From contig NZ_FOVJ01000002.1 of assembly GCF_900115125.1 (NCBI RefSeq), forward strand, positions 248,001 to 312,000: 64,000 nucleotides of DNA, written 5' to 3'. The notes beneath the pieces were generated by a model, which had not been told where the DNA came from, did no database searches, and saw only the letters and a program-made list of their open reading frames with translations. Both the position numbers and the translations under genes were made by a program. Below are positions 45,680-56,754 of this stretch, piece after piece. The stretch comes from Nitrosospira briensis. GTDB lineage: Bacteria; Pseudomonadota; Gammaproteobacteria; Burkholderiales; Nitrosomonadaceae. The stretch's first letter is position 1. Every line of letters begins with the position of its first letter.

Positions 45680-46942
45680 ATGCAACCATACAGACTATTA
45701 TTAATGTCTTTGTTCTTCACGGGAGGCATGTCCGTTAACGGTAGTACTGTAGCAGCAGGGTTTGCCCTGCAAAACCAGAACGGGGCTGGAAACGGCTATG
45801 CTTATGCCGGCGCGGCCGCAGTCGCGCAAGATGCGTCCACGATTTATTTTAACCCAGCCGGCATGACCTATCTTGCCCGCGGGCACCATGTTTCTGGCGG
45901 CGGCAACCTGCTCATCCGGTCGTTAAGATTCGGGGATGCCGGCAGCAATCCTTTCCTTAGCTACCCACTAGGCGATAAGGGCGGCCAGGCTGGAGGTCTT
46001 TCGCTGGTCCCAGCTGTTTATTGGAGCATGTCGCTCGGCACAGCCTTCCGTCTCGGGTTGGGAATATCTCCCACTTTTGGTAACTCCACTGAATGGGACA
46101 GGACTTTTATCGGCCGCTACCAGGGGAGATTCTCTGAAATAACGGCCATCAACTTCAATCCGAGCATGGCATGGCAACTGAGTGAGGACGTCTCGATTGG
46201 CGCGGGTTTAAATATCGTAAGGTTCGAAGCAGACTTGCGCAGCATGGTACCCGTAACTTCCCTGTTGCCTGCCCCGGTAGACGTTGAAACAAAGATGAAA
46301 GGAGATGATGTGGGCTTTGGCTATAACCTGGGCGTAATGTTCCGGCTTTCGCCGTCCACCCGCATCGGGCTGACTTACAGATCAACGGTGGATTTGAGAG
46401 TTGAGGGCCGCCTGACCGCACCTGGCACTGTCATTCCTGCCTCGGTCGCTCTCGAGCTTCCAAACACTGCGTCGCTGGCGATTTCTCACATGATTAGCGA
46501 TCGCCTGCGGTTGCTTGCCGATCTCACTTGGACGGGTTGGGATAATGTGCCGGCAATCGTTGCCACCAGTCGTGCTTCCGGCGCTAATCTTGCAAACGAA
46601 CGGCTGGGATTCAAAGACAGCTTCCGGGTAGGTCTTGGTACTCAATACCAGCATAATGACCGCCTTCGACTACACGCAGGGTTCGCCTATGATCAATCCC
46701 CCGTGCGTAACGCAATGGACCGAACCGTTCGGCTGCCGGATTCCGATCGTTTCTGGTTGGCCGTGGGTTTCAATCAAAAGCTTGGCGAACGAACGTCGAT
46801 TGACGCAGGGTATTCACATGTGTTCTTCAAGGGGGCCGAGATTGATCGGCCCACCTTCCCTAACCCGTCGCTTCAGGTTATTCGCGGCTCATTCGACACG
46901 AACGTGCACATCATTTCTCTTCAACTCAATCATCACTTTTAA
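45680..46942 (+). CDS. FadL/TodX-type outer-membrane transporter
   Basis: This family forms a 14-strand outer-membrane barrel that takes up hydrophobic compounds such as long-chain fatty acids or aromatic hydrocarbons. The 420-residue protein has a signal peptide cleaved before GFALQNQNGAG. The FadL-family hatch region has YAGAAAVAQDASTIYFNPAGM, with the NPA motif, then amphipathic strands to a C-terminal HHF. The start codon has only a weak ribosome-binding site. No fatty-acid or hydrocarbon catabolic genes are next to it, so the substrate is unknown. Confidence 0.9.
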   Translation: MQPYRLLLMSLFFTGGMSVNGSTVAAGFALQNQNGAGNGYAYAGAAAVAQDASTIYFNPAGMTYLARGHHVSGGGNLLIRSLRFGDAGSNPFLSYPLGDKGGQAGGLSLVPAVYWSMSLGTAFRLGLGISPTFGNSTEWDRTFIGRYQGRFSEITAINFNPSMAWQLSEDVSIGAGLNIVRFEADLRSMVPVTSLLPAPVDVETKMKGDDVGFGYNLGVMFRLSPSTRIGLTYRSTVDLRVEGRLTAPGTVIPASVALELPNTASLAISHMISDRLRLLADLTWTGWDNVPAIVATSRASGANLANERLGFKDSFRVGLGTQYQHNDRLRLHAGFAYDQSPVRNAMDRTVRLPDSDRFWLAVGFNQKLGERTSIDAGYSHVFFKGAEIDRPTFPNPSLQVIRGSFDTNVHIISLQLNHHF

Positions 46943-46998
46943 TTTCCTGGAACGACAGCGGCATTCCGTGTCCATAATTCAAGTCAGGATCTCTTCTG

Positions 46999-47430
46999 CT
47001 ATGCTCCGCAAAGCTCGACCAGTTCTCTATCTGGGTACCGTTCCATTTGATAGCGTAGCCAAAGCCTTCCACCGATATGCAAGGCAAGCGTATTCGCATT
47101 AAACTGTAAATTCGGGTTTCCCATCTCGCTTGTGGTTTCGCGGAAAAGTTGAATCCAGCGTTCAAATAATTCCGAAGTGAGCCCGGGCAGAGCTACGTGC
47201 TTAGGCATGGGCGCTCCCCTGAAATGGTTTGTTCCGCGCAGTTTCATTGACCAGAAATTGATCATTTGTACAAAATGCGCATCCCAGTCGGTCACATGCG
47301 CTTCAAAAATGGGGCCCAGCGAGGGATCTTTCCTGGCTCTTGCATAAAAGGTATGAACGAGGCGTGAAATTTCCTCTTCGGTACACAAGCCGGGATTAGG
47401 CGCTAAAAATTCAGGTTGCAGCATAGTCAT
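46999..47430 (-). CDS. Truncated haemoglobin, probably group III
   Basis: This small cytoplasmic haem protein belongs to a family that handles O2 or NO. The 143-residue protein shows FYARARKDPSLGPIFEAHV, INFWSMKLRG, the proximal-histidine segment MPKHVALPGL and LFERWIQLFRET, matching group III truncated globins. In an ammonia oxidiser an NO-related role would be sensible, but this is inference. It converges with the FadL-type gene (57 bases between stops). No FNR- or NsrR-type site was recognised in the 272-base gap upstream. Confidence 0.87.
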   Translation of the reverse strand: MTMLQPEFLAPNPGLCTEEEISRLVHTFYARARKDPSLGPIFEAHVTDWDAHFVQMINFWSMKLRGTNHFRGAPMPKHVALPGLTSELFERWIQLFRETTSEMGNPNLQFNANTLALHIGGRLWLRYQMERYPDRELVELCGA

Positions 47431-47702
47431 ATTCGTTCACTCAGAAATAATATTGGCCGGGAGAACAACATGGCCCGTTTTAATGTTGCTCGAAATAGTC
47501 GCGCTTGTTCGCCACCTTCAATTTTTTTGCTCAAATGAAAAACAAACACGCGCACTTTCAACAGTATTTTATGTGACAAGTCTGGCGGAGTAAAGGTTCA
47601 AACGAGTTCAAACGCGGATTTTAGAGCAGTACCAAGTGAGATGCAAAGATGACTCACCTGATTCCTGGGTGACAATTACTGAAAACTGCTGAAGCTTGAG
47701 CG

Positions 47703-48659
47703 CTAGAACACCCCATCTTTCGAGACACCCTCACACCTCAATATTACCCGCAAGGTTTGCAGGGCTTCAAGTTGAATCTGGCGCACGCGCTCCCGTGTGA
47801 GATCGAGATTCCTCGCGAGTTGTTCAAGTGTCTGGGTTTCGTAACCATTCAATCCATAGCGCTTTTCAATTATATATCGCTGTTTGTCGTTCAAGCGGTT
47901 AAGCCACTCCTGGACTCGGCACTTGATCTCGGACTGCTCCATCATGAGGTCGGGGCCCGGGTTGTGATCGTCAGCAATGGCGTCACCAATGGACAGCAAT
48001 GGATCGACATCGAGGGGCGCATCCAGAGACATCATGCTCATGTTTAGAGACAGCATCCTCTGCACCTCCTTGACGGGACGGCCGAGCAGATACGCCACAT
48101 CCTCTGGTTTGGGTTCCTTTCCTGTATGCGCTTCTATATGGCGGGCGGCTTGCAAAATGATGTTCAAGTCCTTGATGACATGCACCGGCAGCCGGATAGT
48201 CCGCGACTGATTCATGATGCACCGCTCAATATTCTGACGAATCCACCATGTGGCATAAGTAGAAAACCGGAACCCGCGCTCCGGGTCGAACTTGTCCAGT
48301 GCATGCATCATCCCCATGTTTCCTTCTTCGATCAGATCCAGCAGGGCAACGCCGTGGTTGGTATAGTGTTTGGCGATATTGACAACCAACCGCAGATTGC
48401 ATTCGATCATTTTTTGCCGGGCGTTGAAGTCGTCCTGTTTGACCAGGCGGGTCAATTCCGCTTCTTCCTTCGCCGTCAGCAGAGCGTTATGGCCGATTTC
48501 ATTAAAATAGATTTGCGTGACATCAGTCAGCAGAAAGTCGCTGGAAGGCTCGGTGCTGACACTGGGTGGCGCTTCCGCAACTTCAAGCGCGTTGTCGGGA
48601 TCCGATGGATCCGTCTTGTCGAAACATTCTTCGTCATCGGTATATTCGAGCTGATTCAT
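47703..48659 (-). CDS. rpoS: RNA polymerase sigma factor RpoS
   Basis: RpoS is the stationary-phase/general stress sigma factor. The 318-residue protein has region 1.2 (YFNEIGHNALLTAKEEAEL), region 2 (NLRLVVNIAKHYTNHGVALL and FRFSTYATWWIRQ), region 3 (IRLPVHVIKDLN) and region 4 (LEQLARNLDLTRERVRQIQ). Presence directly behind nlpD identifies it as RpoS rather than another sigma-70 relative. AAGGAT precedes the ATG, 18 bases after the nlpD stop. As in other species a promoter inside nlpD is possible but not seen. Confidence 0.94.
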   Translation of the reverse strand: MNQLEYTDDEECFDKTDPSDPDNALEVAEAPPSVSTEPSSDFLLTDVTQIYFNEIGHNALLTAKEEAELTRLVKQDDFNARQKMIECNLRLVVNIAKHYTNHGVALLDLIEEGNMGMMHALDKFDPERGFRFSTYATWWIRQNIERCIMNQSRTIRLPVHVIKDLNIILQAARHIEAHTGKEPKPEDVAYLLGRPVKEVQRMLSLNMSMMSLDAPLDVDPLLSIGDAIADDHNPGPDLMMEQSEIKCRVQEWLNRLNDKQRYIIEKRYGLNGYETQTLEQLARNLDLTRERVRQIQLEALQTLRVILRCEGVSKDGVF

Positions 48660-48677
48660 GCTTGTTTATCCTTTGAT

Positions 48678-49748
48678 TTATCCTGAGATGCCAGGTAAAT
48701 GTTTGAGCGGATCCACCGGTTTTCCATTCTTGCGAATTTCGAAGTGGAGTTTCACCAGGCTGCTATCGCTATTGCCCATCTCGGCAATCTTTTGTCCTTT
48801 GACTACTGTTTGACCCTCTTTCACCAGAAGCTTGTTGTTATGCGCATAGGCGCTAAGATAAGTATTGTTATGCTTGATAATGACGAGCTTGCCGTAGCCC
48901 CGTAATCCAGCACCGCTATAAACCACCTTACCTCCGGCCGACGCGGTGACTTCCTGTCCCTGCCTGCCGACGATATCTATACCCTTGGTACTTTCCGAAA
49001 ATAGCTCCGCCACTTTGCCTTTGGTAGGCCAAGTCCATTCAACGCGGTCAGCGTCAGGAATAATTTCTGTCGCAGGTGGTACGGGCTGTACAGAGTTTAT
49101 TCCGCCATCCGTTTTCGTTTCGGGCGTGGGATCAACGTTTACCGTCATTACCGCGGGAGGCATTTCCAAGAGGCCTTTTTTCAGCTGCGCCATGGCCTGC
49201 TCGGAATAAGGAAGCTTGAACGCCTTGGGTTCGGTTTTCAGCTTATTCGTATTCGGAAGATGTTTTGTTCCAGGCGGGGGACCGATAGGCGAGGCTATCG
49301 CTGCGGTGGGTGACTCCGGCTCCTGGACGGGGAATAAAGCGGGCTGCGCCGATTGAGAAGGAGAAGACAAGCTGAGCTGCTGCCCGATATGAATCGCCCG
49401 GGGATCCTGGATATTGTTCCATTCGGCCAGATCCCCCTGGTTGATGCCCTGGCTTTGCGCAATGCTGTAGAGCGTGTCACCCTTTTTTACGATGTACACG
49501 ATGGGTTGCTGCACTGGCGCCTCGGCAGGCGGGCCTGCTTCATTTCGCTCCGCCATGCTGTTATCCACTACAGGCGCATGATGATGATGCGGAGTGGACT
49601 CGCAGCCGATGACCAGAAGGCATAAAACGAGAACCGAACAGGATGCCCGAAACCTTACTGTAGAGAAAACACGTCCGTTTCTCGCGACAAATCCACCCGA
49701 CAATGTGTCGCTATTCAGCCGCTCCGGGTGAATTCCTGTATTCCTCAT
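48678..49748 (-). CDS. nlpD: NlpD-type LysM/M23 lipoprotein, probable amidase activator
   Basis: This outer-membrane lipoprotein has 356 residues. A lipoprotein signal ends in LLVIGC, after an unusually long 35-residue N-tail. A His-rich patch (HHHH) and a LysM domain follow (YIVKKGDTLYSIAQSQG to HIGQQLSL). The C-terminus is an M23 (LytM) domain. Two of the usual zinc ligands look lost: STKGIDI lacks the first His and VKLHFEIR has Lys where the HxH motif needs His. Like enterobacterial NlpD it should therefore be inactive itself and activate a cell-wall amidase. It lies between pcm and rpoS in the conserved order. Confidence 0.92.
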   Translation of the reverse strand: MRNTGIHPERLNSDTLSGGFVARNGRVFSTVRFRASCSVLVLCLLVIGCESTPHHHHAPVVDNSMAERNEAGPPAEAPVQQPIVYIVKKGDTLYSIAQSQGINQGDLAEWNNIQDPRAIHIGQQLSLSSPSQSAQPALFPVQEPESPTAAIASPIGPPPGTKHLPNTNKLKTEPKAFKLPYSEQAMAQLKKGLLEMPPAVMTVNVDPTPETKTDGGINSVQPVPPATEIIPDADRVEWTWPTKGKVAELFSESTKGIDIVGRQGQEVTASAGGKVVYSGAGLRGYGKLVIIKHNNTYLSAYAHNNKLLVKEGQTVVKGQKIAEMGNSDSSLVKLHFEIRKNGKPVDPLKHLPGISG

Positions 49749-49789
49749 TCGGGTCTCTTGTTATGCATTCTTAACTTCTCCTGAGTTCA

Positions 49790-50425
49790 CTAGCGCTTCC
49801 AGATGCCGGACATCATTGGAACGAATTTGACCTCATCGAATATTGTCTCAGTGTAGCCCTGCAAATTACGTTCGATAACGCACAGAAACTGGTCCTGGCT
49901 TCCTTTAGGGAACACTATTTTTCCATGAACGGCCAATTGTTCCAGCAGCGGCGGGGGAATATGGGGGGTGCCAGCGGTAAGCATGATGCCGTCGAATGGC
50001 GCGGCTTCGGATAGTCCCAGCAGGCCGTCGGCATGTCTCAGCCGGATATTATTCAGGCGTAGCTCCCGTAAACGGGTGCGAGTGCGTGTAAGTAGCGGTC
50101 CGACACGCTCGACCGAATAAACCTCGCGTGCAAGCTGGGCAAGGACAGCCGTTTGATAACCACAGCCGGAGCCAATCTCAAGCACCCTTCCAAGGATGGA
50201 GCCTGCGCGCAGCAACTCGCTCATGCGCGCAACCGTAAATGGACTTGAAATGGTCTGGCCAAAATTGATCGGCAACGAAACATCGTCGTAGGCGCGATTC
50301 GCCAGCACTTCCTCGACAAAAATGTGACGGGGAATGGCCGCCATTGCCGCAAGCACGACTTCATCGGCAATCCCTTGCGAACGTAGCCGCTCGATCATGC
50401 GTGCACGCGTACGCTGCGAGGTCAT
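49790..50425 (-). CDS. pcm: Protein-L-isoaspartate O-methyltransferase
   Basis: Pcm methylates isoaspartyl residues to start repair of aged proteins. From ATG 50425 it has 211 residues, close to the usual 208: MIERLRSQGIADEVVLAAM, LPINFGQTISSPF and the SAM motif VLEIGSGCGYQTAVLAQLA are all family blocks. GGGAT precedes ATG 50425. The frame is open to ATG 50461 without a ribosome-binding site. It belongs to the surE-pcm-nlpD-rpoS set. Confidence 0.95.
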   Translation of the reverse strand: MTSQRTRARMIERLRSQGIADEVVLAAMAAIPRHIFVEEVLANRAYDDVSLPINFGQTISSPFTVARMSELLRAGSILGRVLEIGSGCGYQTAVLAQLAREVYSVERVGPLLTRTRTRLRELRLNNIRLRHADGLLGLSEAAPFDGIMLTAGTPHIPPPLLEQLAVHGKIVFPKGSQDQFLCVIERNLQGYTETIFDEVKFVPMMSGIWKR

Positions 50426-50512
50426 GCCAATCCCGGAATGGTGGCTATTCAACCTGGACATGCGCTGGACGCGCGTTTTTTGACCATGCTCGGCAACAGT
50501 AACGCCTTGTTC

Positions 50513-51253
50513 CTATTTCAACCATTCTTTTACGGCGTCCAACTGCCCGTATCGGGTCAAGTCAATTTGCAGCGGCGTCACGGACACGCGTTTGCTCTGA
50601 ATGGCAAGAAAATCGGTGCCCTCGCCGGTATCCTGCGCAGGTCCCGCCGCACCCACCCAATAGACGGTGTCGCCACGAGGGTTTTTCGATTTAATCACCG
50701 GTTCCGCCTTGTGGCGGCGTCCGAGCCGTGTAACCTCCATGCCTTGCAATTCGTCGTAGGGGACGTCGGGCACGTTGACGTTGAGCAGTACCGGAGCAGG
50801 AAGTTTGTCGCCTTCGAAACGCTGCACTATTTCTGTCGCAATACGTGCGGCGGTGGCAAAATTCCCGGCGGAAAAGCTTGCGAGAGAGATGGCAAGAGAA
50901 GGAACGCCCAGCAAAAAGCCTTCGGTCGCAGCAGCTACGGTGCCCGAATAAATCGTATCGTCGCCCATGTTCGCGCCATCGTTTATTCCCGAGACCACCA
51001 TGTCGGGCAACGTATCGAGCATCCCGGTCACCGCCAGATGCACGCAATCCGTGGGCGTGCCGTTGACGTAGAAGAACCCGTTGTGAGATTTGCGCAGGCT
51101 CAGGGGCCGGTCGAGCGTTAGAGAGTTGCTGGCGCCGCTACGGTCGCGTTCCGGCGCCACCACGACAATATCTGCAATAACCGAAAGCGCTTCAGCTAGG
51201 CACGCCAAGCCCGGCGCAAAATACCCGTCATCATTGCTGAGCAATATGCGCAT
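50513..51253 (-). CDS. surE: 5'/3'-nucleotidase SurE
   Basis: SurE dephosphorylates nucleoside monophosphates and is linked to stationary-phase survival. The 246-residue protein starts [16 protein letters not shown] with the metal-binding Asp pair. It has [36 protein letters not shown] and VLLNVNVPD, all diagnostic. The upstream promoter region is short, bounded by the tRNA-Pro gene. First gene of the surE-pcm-nlpD-rpoS set. Confidence 0.96.
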   Translation of the reverse strand: MRILLSNDDGYFAPGLACLAEALSVIADIVVVAPERDRSGASNSLTLDRPLSLRKSHNGFFYVNGTPTDCVHLAVTGMLDTLPDMVVSGINDGANMGDDTIYSGTVAAATEGFLLGVPSLAISLASFSAGNFATAARIATEIVQRFEGDKLPAPVLLNVNVPDVPYDELQGMEVTRLGRRHKAEPVIKSKNPRGDTVYWVGAAGPAQDTGEGTDFLAIQSKRVSVTPLQIDLTRYGQLDAVKEWLK

Positions 51254-51361
51254 TCAAAATTACCCCAGGTGTTTTTTTGCTTACCGGGGCGAAAAATATT
51301 CGCTGAATGTTGCTGGAATGCCCGCGATGCGCATGAAAAGTCAATCAACCTGCAAGCTTGA

Positions 51362-51439
<78 letters not shown>

Positions 51440-51526
51440 AACGTCAAATTATAGCAATAAGCCAGGAACTTAGGAATTGCTATCGCTACTTTATGGATTA
51501 GAGCGGAAAAACAGAGGCGGACCGGA

Positions 51527-51907
51527 TCAGGATCGGAGCAGGAACAGGACGCTTTCAATCTCATTCCGCAATTGCGCCAAATCGATCCGCGTGGAAAACG
51601 ATCCGGCGGACCCCGGAATGGAAGTGGTCTCCTCAGCCTTGCCCTGCCCCAGGCGGCTGCGCGCCCCATGAATCGTAAAGCCCTGCTCGTAGAGCAGTTC
51701 CCGGATACGACGGACCAGCATCACCTCGTGGCGCTGGTAATAGCGCCGATTACCGCGACGCTTGACGGGCCTCAGCTGGGTAAATTCCTGCTCCCAATAA
51801 CGCAACACATGCGGTTTGACACCGCACAACTCGCTCACTTCGCCAATTGTGAAATAGCGCTTTGCCGGGATGGGCGGCAAAGCCTTGTCAGGCGTTACGT
51901 TTTCCAT
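51527..51907 (-). CDS. MerR-family regulator linked to ihfA
   Basis: The 126-residue protein has an N-terminal winged helix ([26 protein letters not shown] and [19 protein letters not shown]). A short C-terminal helix follows, without the Cys-rich metal-binding tail of CueR/MerR. A MerR-like gene of this kind directly behind ihfA is widely conserved in beta- and gammaproteobacteria; its ligand and targets are not known. Its start overlaps the ihfA stop by 20 bases, implying coupled translation. Confidence 0.88.
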   Translation of the reverse strand: MENVTPDKALPPIPAKRYFTIGEVSELCGVKPHVLRYWEQEFTQLRPVKRRGNRRYYQRHEVMLVRRIRELLYEQGFTIHGARSRLGQGKAEETTSIPGSAGSFSTRIDLAQLRNEIESVLFLLRS

Positions 51908-52193
51908 GTTGATTTTTTTCGACCATCGCCTTCAGTTTCTGGCTCGCGTGAAAAGTAACCACCCTTCGGGCCGTGATAGGAATCTCCTCGCCTGTCTTGG
52001 GATTGCGGCCGGGACGTTGCGGCTTGTTGCGCAACTGGAAATTGCCGAAACCTGAAAGCTTGACGCCATCGCCGTTTTGCAGCGCAATGCGCACTTCCTC
52101 GTAAAAGGACTCTACCATGTCCTTGGCTTCACGTTTGTTGAATCCTACTTTTTCGAAGAGCAAATCCGCCAGCTCCGCCTTTGTCAAGGTCAT
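51888..52193 (-). CDS. ihfA: Integration host factor alpha subunit
   Basis: IHF-alpha pairs with IHF-beta to bend DNA at specific sites. From ATG 52193 (GGGAG five bases upstream) it has 101 residues: [34 protein letters not shown] and [20 protein letters not shown] are IHF/HU landmarks, and the pairing with pheT marks it as the alpha subunit. The longer frame to 52205 adds four residues without need. It follows pheT and precedes the MerR gene. Confidence 0.95.
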   Translation of the reverse strand: MTLTKAELADLLFEKVGFNKREAKDMVESFYEEVRIALQNGDGVKLSGFGNFQLRNKPQRPGRNPKTGEEIPITARRVVTFHASQKLKAMVEKNQHGKRNA

Positions 52194-52247
52194 AGTCTCC
52201 CTCACCTGTTAGCTACTTTCAGACGTAGCTGAACTCTCGTCTTTCAA

Positions 52248-54626
52248 TCAGTTGCGCAGCCTTGCATCAAACCGGTTCTGCAACACCTCTATCAGCTTTA
52301 TGGTAACCCGATCCGCGTCCGAGTCGGTCAGCGTTTTTTCAGTATCTTGCAATAACATACGGAATGCAAGACTTTTTTTCCCATCTTCCACGCCCTTTCC
52401 ACGGTAGACATCAAACAAGGAAATCTCCGAAATGATGGGCAATTTCTCGGCGTACATGCAGTCCAGCATTGATTGGGCATTCACACTCTCCGCTACTACC
52501 ACGGCAATATCACGCCGTATCGGAGGGAATTTTGAAAATTCCGCAGCCTTCGATAATGCTCTTGTCGTCAGGACATCAATGTTCAGTTCAAATAGCACGA
52601 CGGATTGGGGCAGATCAAACTTCTGCTGCCAGCGCGGATGAAGTTCTCCCAAATAACCAGCGATTTTACTACCCACCTGGATTTCGGCGGATTTGCCAGG
52701 GTGTAGAGCCGGATGTACTACAGTCGCTGCCTGCACCGGCGATGGCCAGAATAACGCTTCAATATCTGCTTTTGCGTCATAAAAATCCACCGCGTGAGCG
52801 TGGGCTCCCCACTGCTCGGCCATCGCATCCCCATAGCAGAGTCCGGCAATTTTTTCCTGCTGGGTGTAGGTTTCACCCGTTCTCTCGAAACAACACCCGA
52901 TTTCAAACAGACGCACTCGCGTCTGCTTCCGGTTGAGATTGAATTGCAGATTCGCTATAAGACCTCCCAGCAGACTGCTGCGCATTACTGCCAATTGATT
53001 GGACAGGGGATTCTTCAATGCTACCGGCCTTGGGTTGCGTACCAGCTCCGTTTCCCAGGAGAGATCGACGAAAGAGTAATTGATGACTTCCTGATAATCC
53101 CGTCCCGCAAGAATTTGCCGCAACCGAGAGGGGGCTTTCCGGGTTTCGGGCTCGGGAAGCATTCCCATCCTTGCGCGAGGCAATGCCGCGGGAATGTGAT
53201 TATAGCCGTGTATACGGGCCAATTCCTCGATCAGGTCTTCCTCTATTACGAGGTCGAAGCGGTAAGTCGGGGGGGTTACGGCGAAGAATCCGCCGTCAAT
53301 CGAAAAGCTGAATTGCAAGCGTCGCAGCAGTTCGGCAGCTCTGGCTTCGCCGAGATTCATGCCCAGGACCCGCTGCGCTCGATCCAATCGAAGCCCGATG
53401 GGATCGCGCTGTGGCAGCTTATTCCTGATTTCAACAACCGGCCCCGGCTTGCCGCCACAAATATCCATTATCAAAGCACTCGCGCGTTCCAGCGCGCTCC
53501 GTGTCGCGCCAAAATCCACGCCTCGTTCAAAACGATGTGCCGAATCCGAGCTGAACCCCAGCGAGAATGACTTGCCGGCTATTACTTCAGGATTAAAAAA
53601 AGCGCTTTCCAGAAACAAATCGACGACCCCTGGCTTCACTCCGCTTTCAATACCTCCCATGATCCCCGCCAATGCGAGAGGCCTGGCCTCATCTGCGATT
53701 ATCAGCATGTCGGGTTGCAGCATGAGGTTGTCGCCGTTCAGCAATTGCAGCGTTTCACCCGCGTTGGCATAACGCACGTGGATCGAGCCCGCAAGGACGC
53801 CCGAAATCTTTGCCAAGTCGAAAGCATGCAGCGGCTGGCCGGTTTCCAGCATGACATAATTGGTCACATCCACCACTGCGTTGATCGTGCGCACGCCGCT
53901 GCGCTCCAACCGGCGAACCATCCATTGAGGCGTGGAAACATCCGCGGAGATATCACGTACCACTCTGCCACAGTAAAGCGGGCAGGCCTCAGGTGCATGC
54001 ATATGTATGGCCAGCGTTTCCTTGATCTGGCTTTCAACCGGCTTTGTCCCCGGGAGTTTGAGATTTTGCGACGTAATTGCCGCCACTTCTCTCGCAACGC
54101 CCGTCAGCCCCAGGCAATCGCCGCGATTGGGGGTGAGCTTGAGAGTAAGGAGTTTATCCTCAAGCTCGTAATAATCTCGAAAATCTGCGCCAGGCGGCGC
54201 ATCCGAGGGAAGCAAAAGCAACCCCGCGGTGGCTTCCCCCAAACCCAGTTCCCTGGCTGAACATAACATACCTGCGGATTCGACTCCGCGTATCCTCGTT
54301 TGCTTAATGGCCATGCCTGGCAATTTGGCGCCCTCCAGTGCACACGGCACTTTCACGCCGCCGCGAACGTTAGCCGCGCCGCAGACAATCTGTAATGGCT
54401 CACCAACTCCTGCTAAACCTATGTCCACCTCACAGATATTAAGATGATCCGCATCGGGGTGTTTGCGCACCGATGTTACTTCAGCTACCACCACCTTGCT
54501 GAATGGGGGAGCAACCGGCTCAATGCCCTCAACCTCAAGGCCCGCCATCGTTAATGCATGCGCAAGCTTATTGGTTGATAGCGGCGGGTTAACAAACGTA
54601 CGAAGCCAGTTTTCCGAAAATTTCAT
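52248..54626 (-). CDS. pheT: Phenylalanyl-tRNA synthetase beta subunit
   Basis: This is the large subunit of the (alpha-beta)2 enzyme that charges tRNA-Phe. The 792-residue protein has the N-terminal EMAP-like tRNA-binding domain (near residues 40-150), the B3/B4 editing domain (near 215-370) and the B5 domain (near 400-475). A catalytic-like core and the C-terminal ferredoxin-fold anticodon domain (EFSKFPPIRRDIAVVV) follow. Length is normal. It is separated from pheS by an unusual 213-base gap. Confidence 0.96.
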   Translation of the reverse strand: MKFSENWLRTFVNPPLSTNKLAHALTMAGLEVEGIEPVAPPFSKVVVAEVTSVRKHPDADHLNICEVDIGLAGVGEPLQIVCGAANVRGGVKVPCALEGAKLPGMAIKQTRIRGVESAGMLCSARELGLGEATAGLLLLPSDAPPGADFRDYYELEDKLLTLKLTPNRGDCLGLTGVAREVAAITSQNLKLPGTKPVESQIKETLAIHMHAPEACPLYCGRVVRDISADVSTPQWMVRRLERSGVRTINAVVDVTNYVMLETGQPLHAFDLAKISGVLAGSIHVRYANAGETLQLLNGDNLMLQPDMLIIADEARPLALAGIMGGIESGVKPGVVDLFLESAFFNPEVIAGKSFSLGFSSDSAHRFERGVDFGATRSALERASALIMDICGGKPGPVVEIRNKLPQRDPIGLRLDRAQRVLGMNLGEARAAELLRRLQFSFSIDGGFFAVTPPTYRFDLVIEEDLIEELARIHGYNHIPAALPRARMGMLPEPETRKAPSRLRQILAGRDYQEVINYSFVDLSWETELVRNPRPVALKNPLSNQLAVMRSSLLGGLIANLQFNLNRKQTRVRLFEIGCCFERTGETYTQQEKIAGLCYGDAMAEQWGAHAHAVDFYDAKADIEALFWPSPVQAATVVHPALHPGKSAEIQVGSKIAGYLGELHPRWQQKFDLPQSVVLFELNIDVLTTRALSKAAEFSKFPPIRRDIAVVVAESVNAQSMLDCMYAEKLPIISEISLFDVYRGKGVEDGKKSLAFRMLLQDTEKTLTDSDADRVTIKLIEVLQNRFDARLRN

Positions 54627-54839
54627 GAATAATTATCTTCCAGCCGAAGGTGGACCGGATGTTCCTGTGAGGTATTGCCCAACACGGTTGATACCTTGTC
54701 CGACCCTGGTACTCATCACGATGTGTGCTTACCCATACGTTCGCGTTAACTCATCGTTCTGGTATAAGTATCCGCTACAGTCCGTCATGCCGGCCAATAG
54801 CACCGAGCTAAAAAGGAGCTGCCGGGTGGCAAGTTCGGT

Positions 54840-55952
<1,113 letters not shown>

Positions 55953-55964
55953 TTACTATTACTG

Positions 55965-56324
55965 CTATGCCGCCAGACCAGCTTTAGCCTGCTCGGCTAT
56001 TTTTGCAAAAGCCGGCTTGTCAAATACCGCGATATCAGCCAAAACCTTGCGGTCCACCTCAATCTCCGCTTTGCGCAGACCGTTCATGAACACGCTGTAG
56101 GACAAACCGCACTCTCGCGCAGCGGCGTTAATACGAGCGATCCACAAAGCCCGAAACTGCCGCTTCTTCTGCCGGCGGTCACGATATGCATATTGCCCCG
56201 CTTTCATCACCGCTTCCTTGGCGATGCGATACACGTTCTTGCGGCGCCCACGGTAACCTTTTGCCAGATCCAGTACTTTTTTGTGACGCGCGTGGGCTGT
56301 TACACCACGTTTTACTCTTGGCAT
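55965..56324 (-). CDS. rplT: Ribosomal protein L20
   Basis: L20 is an early 50S assembly protein that in many bacteria also represses its own operon by binding the mRNA. The 119-residue protein is very basic with the family start [35 protein letters not shown] and [18 protein letters not shown]. It follows rpmI by 12 bases and is part of the infC-rpmI-rplT operon. Confidence 0.97.
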   Translation of the reverse strand: MPRVKRGVTAHARHKKVLDLAKGYRGRRKNVYRIAKEAVMKAGQYAYRDRRQKKRQFRALWIARINAAARECGLSYSVFMNGLRKAEIEVDRKVLADIAVFDKPAFAKIAEQAKAGLAA

Positions 56325-56336
56325 GTCAATCTCCCC

Positions 56337-56534
56337 CTAGGCGTATGGCATCATGGCGCGCACCGACGCCACATCACTGAAATGAACACTTACCGTTCCG
56401 CGCAATTGACGTTTGCTTTTCGTGGTTTTCTTGGTAAGAATATGACGTTTGAATGCCTGTGAACGCTTGACACTGCCCCCCGCCCGCACTTTGAAGCGCT
56501 TTGCTGCTCCGCTCTTTGTTTTCATCTTTGGCAT
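56337..56534 (-). CDS. rpmI: Ribosomal protein L35
   Basis: This small basic 50S protein has 65 residues, starting [16 protein letters not shown] and with the [16 protein letters not shown] segment typical of L35. It lies between infC (220 bases upstream) and rplT (12 bases downstream). The 220-base gap before it is a possible place for L20-mediated control, but I could not identify the binding structure. Confidence 0.96.
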   Translation of the reverse strand: MPKMKTKSGAAKRFKVRAGGSVKRSQAFKRHILTKKTTKSKRQLRGTVSVHFSDVASVRAMMPYA

Positions 56535-56754
56535 TACTCTGCTCCTGTTTTAACATGACGCCGGGTGTTTCCTGAACGGAACGCTTTAAACCCGGAAATC
56601 ACTTGTTTTCGATTGCATGGAAACGTCCATGCATCACGTGTTGCCTGTGCGCCATCAAGCCGAATACACATGGCCTACTCGCTCTTGCAGCTTCGCGTGT
56701 ACCACCACAGCATCCTTTCCAAGCTGATACCAATGGTTGTGCCGGTCTTATGCT

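Noticed and set aside
54627-54839. Missing small gene between pheS and pheT
   Set aside because: No frame with a start, ribosome-binding site and protein-like composition was found on either strand.
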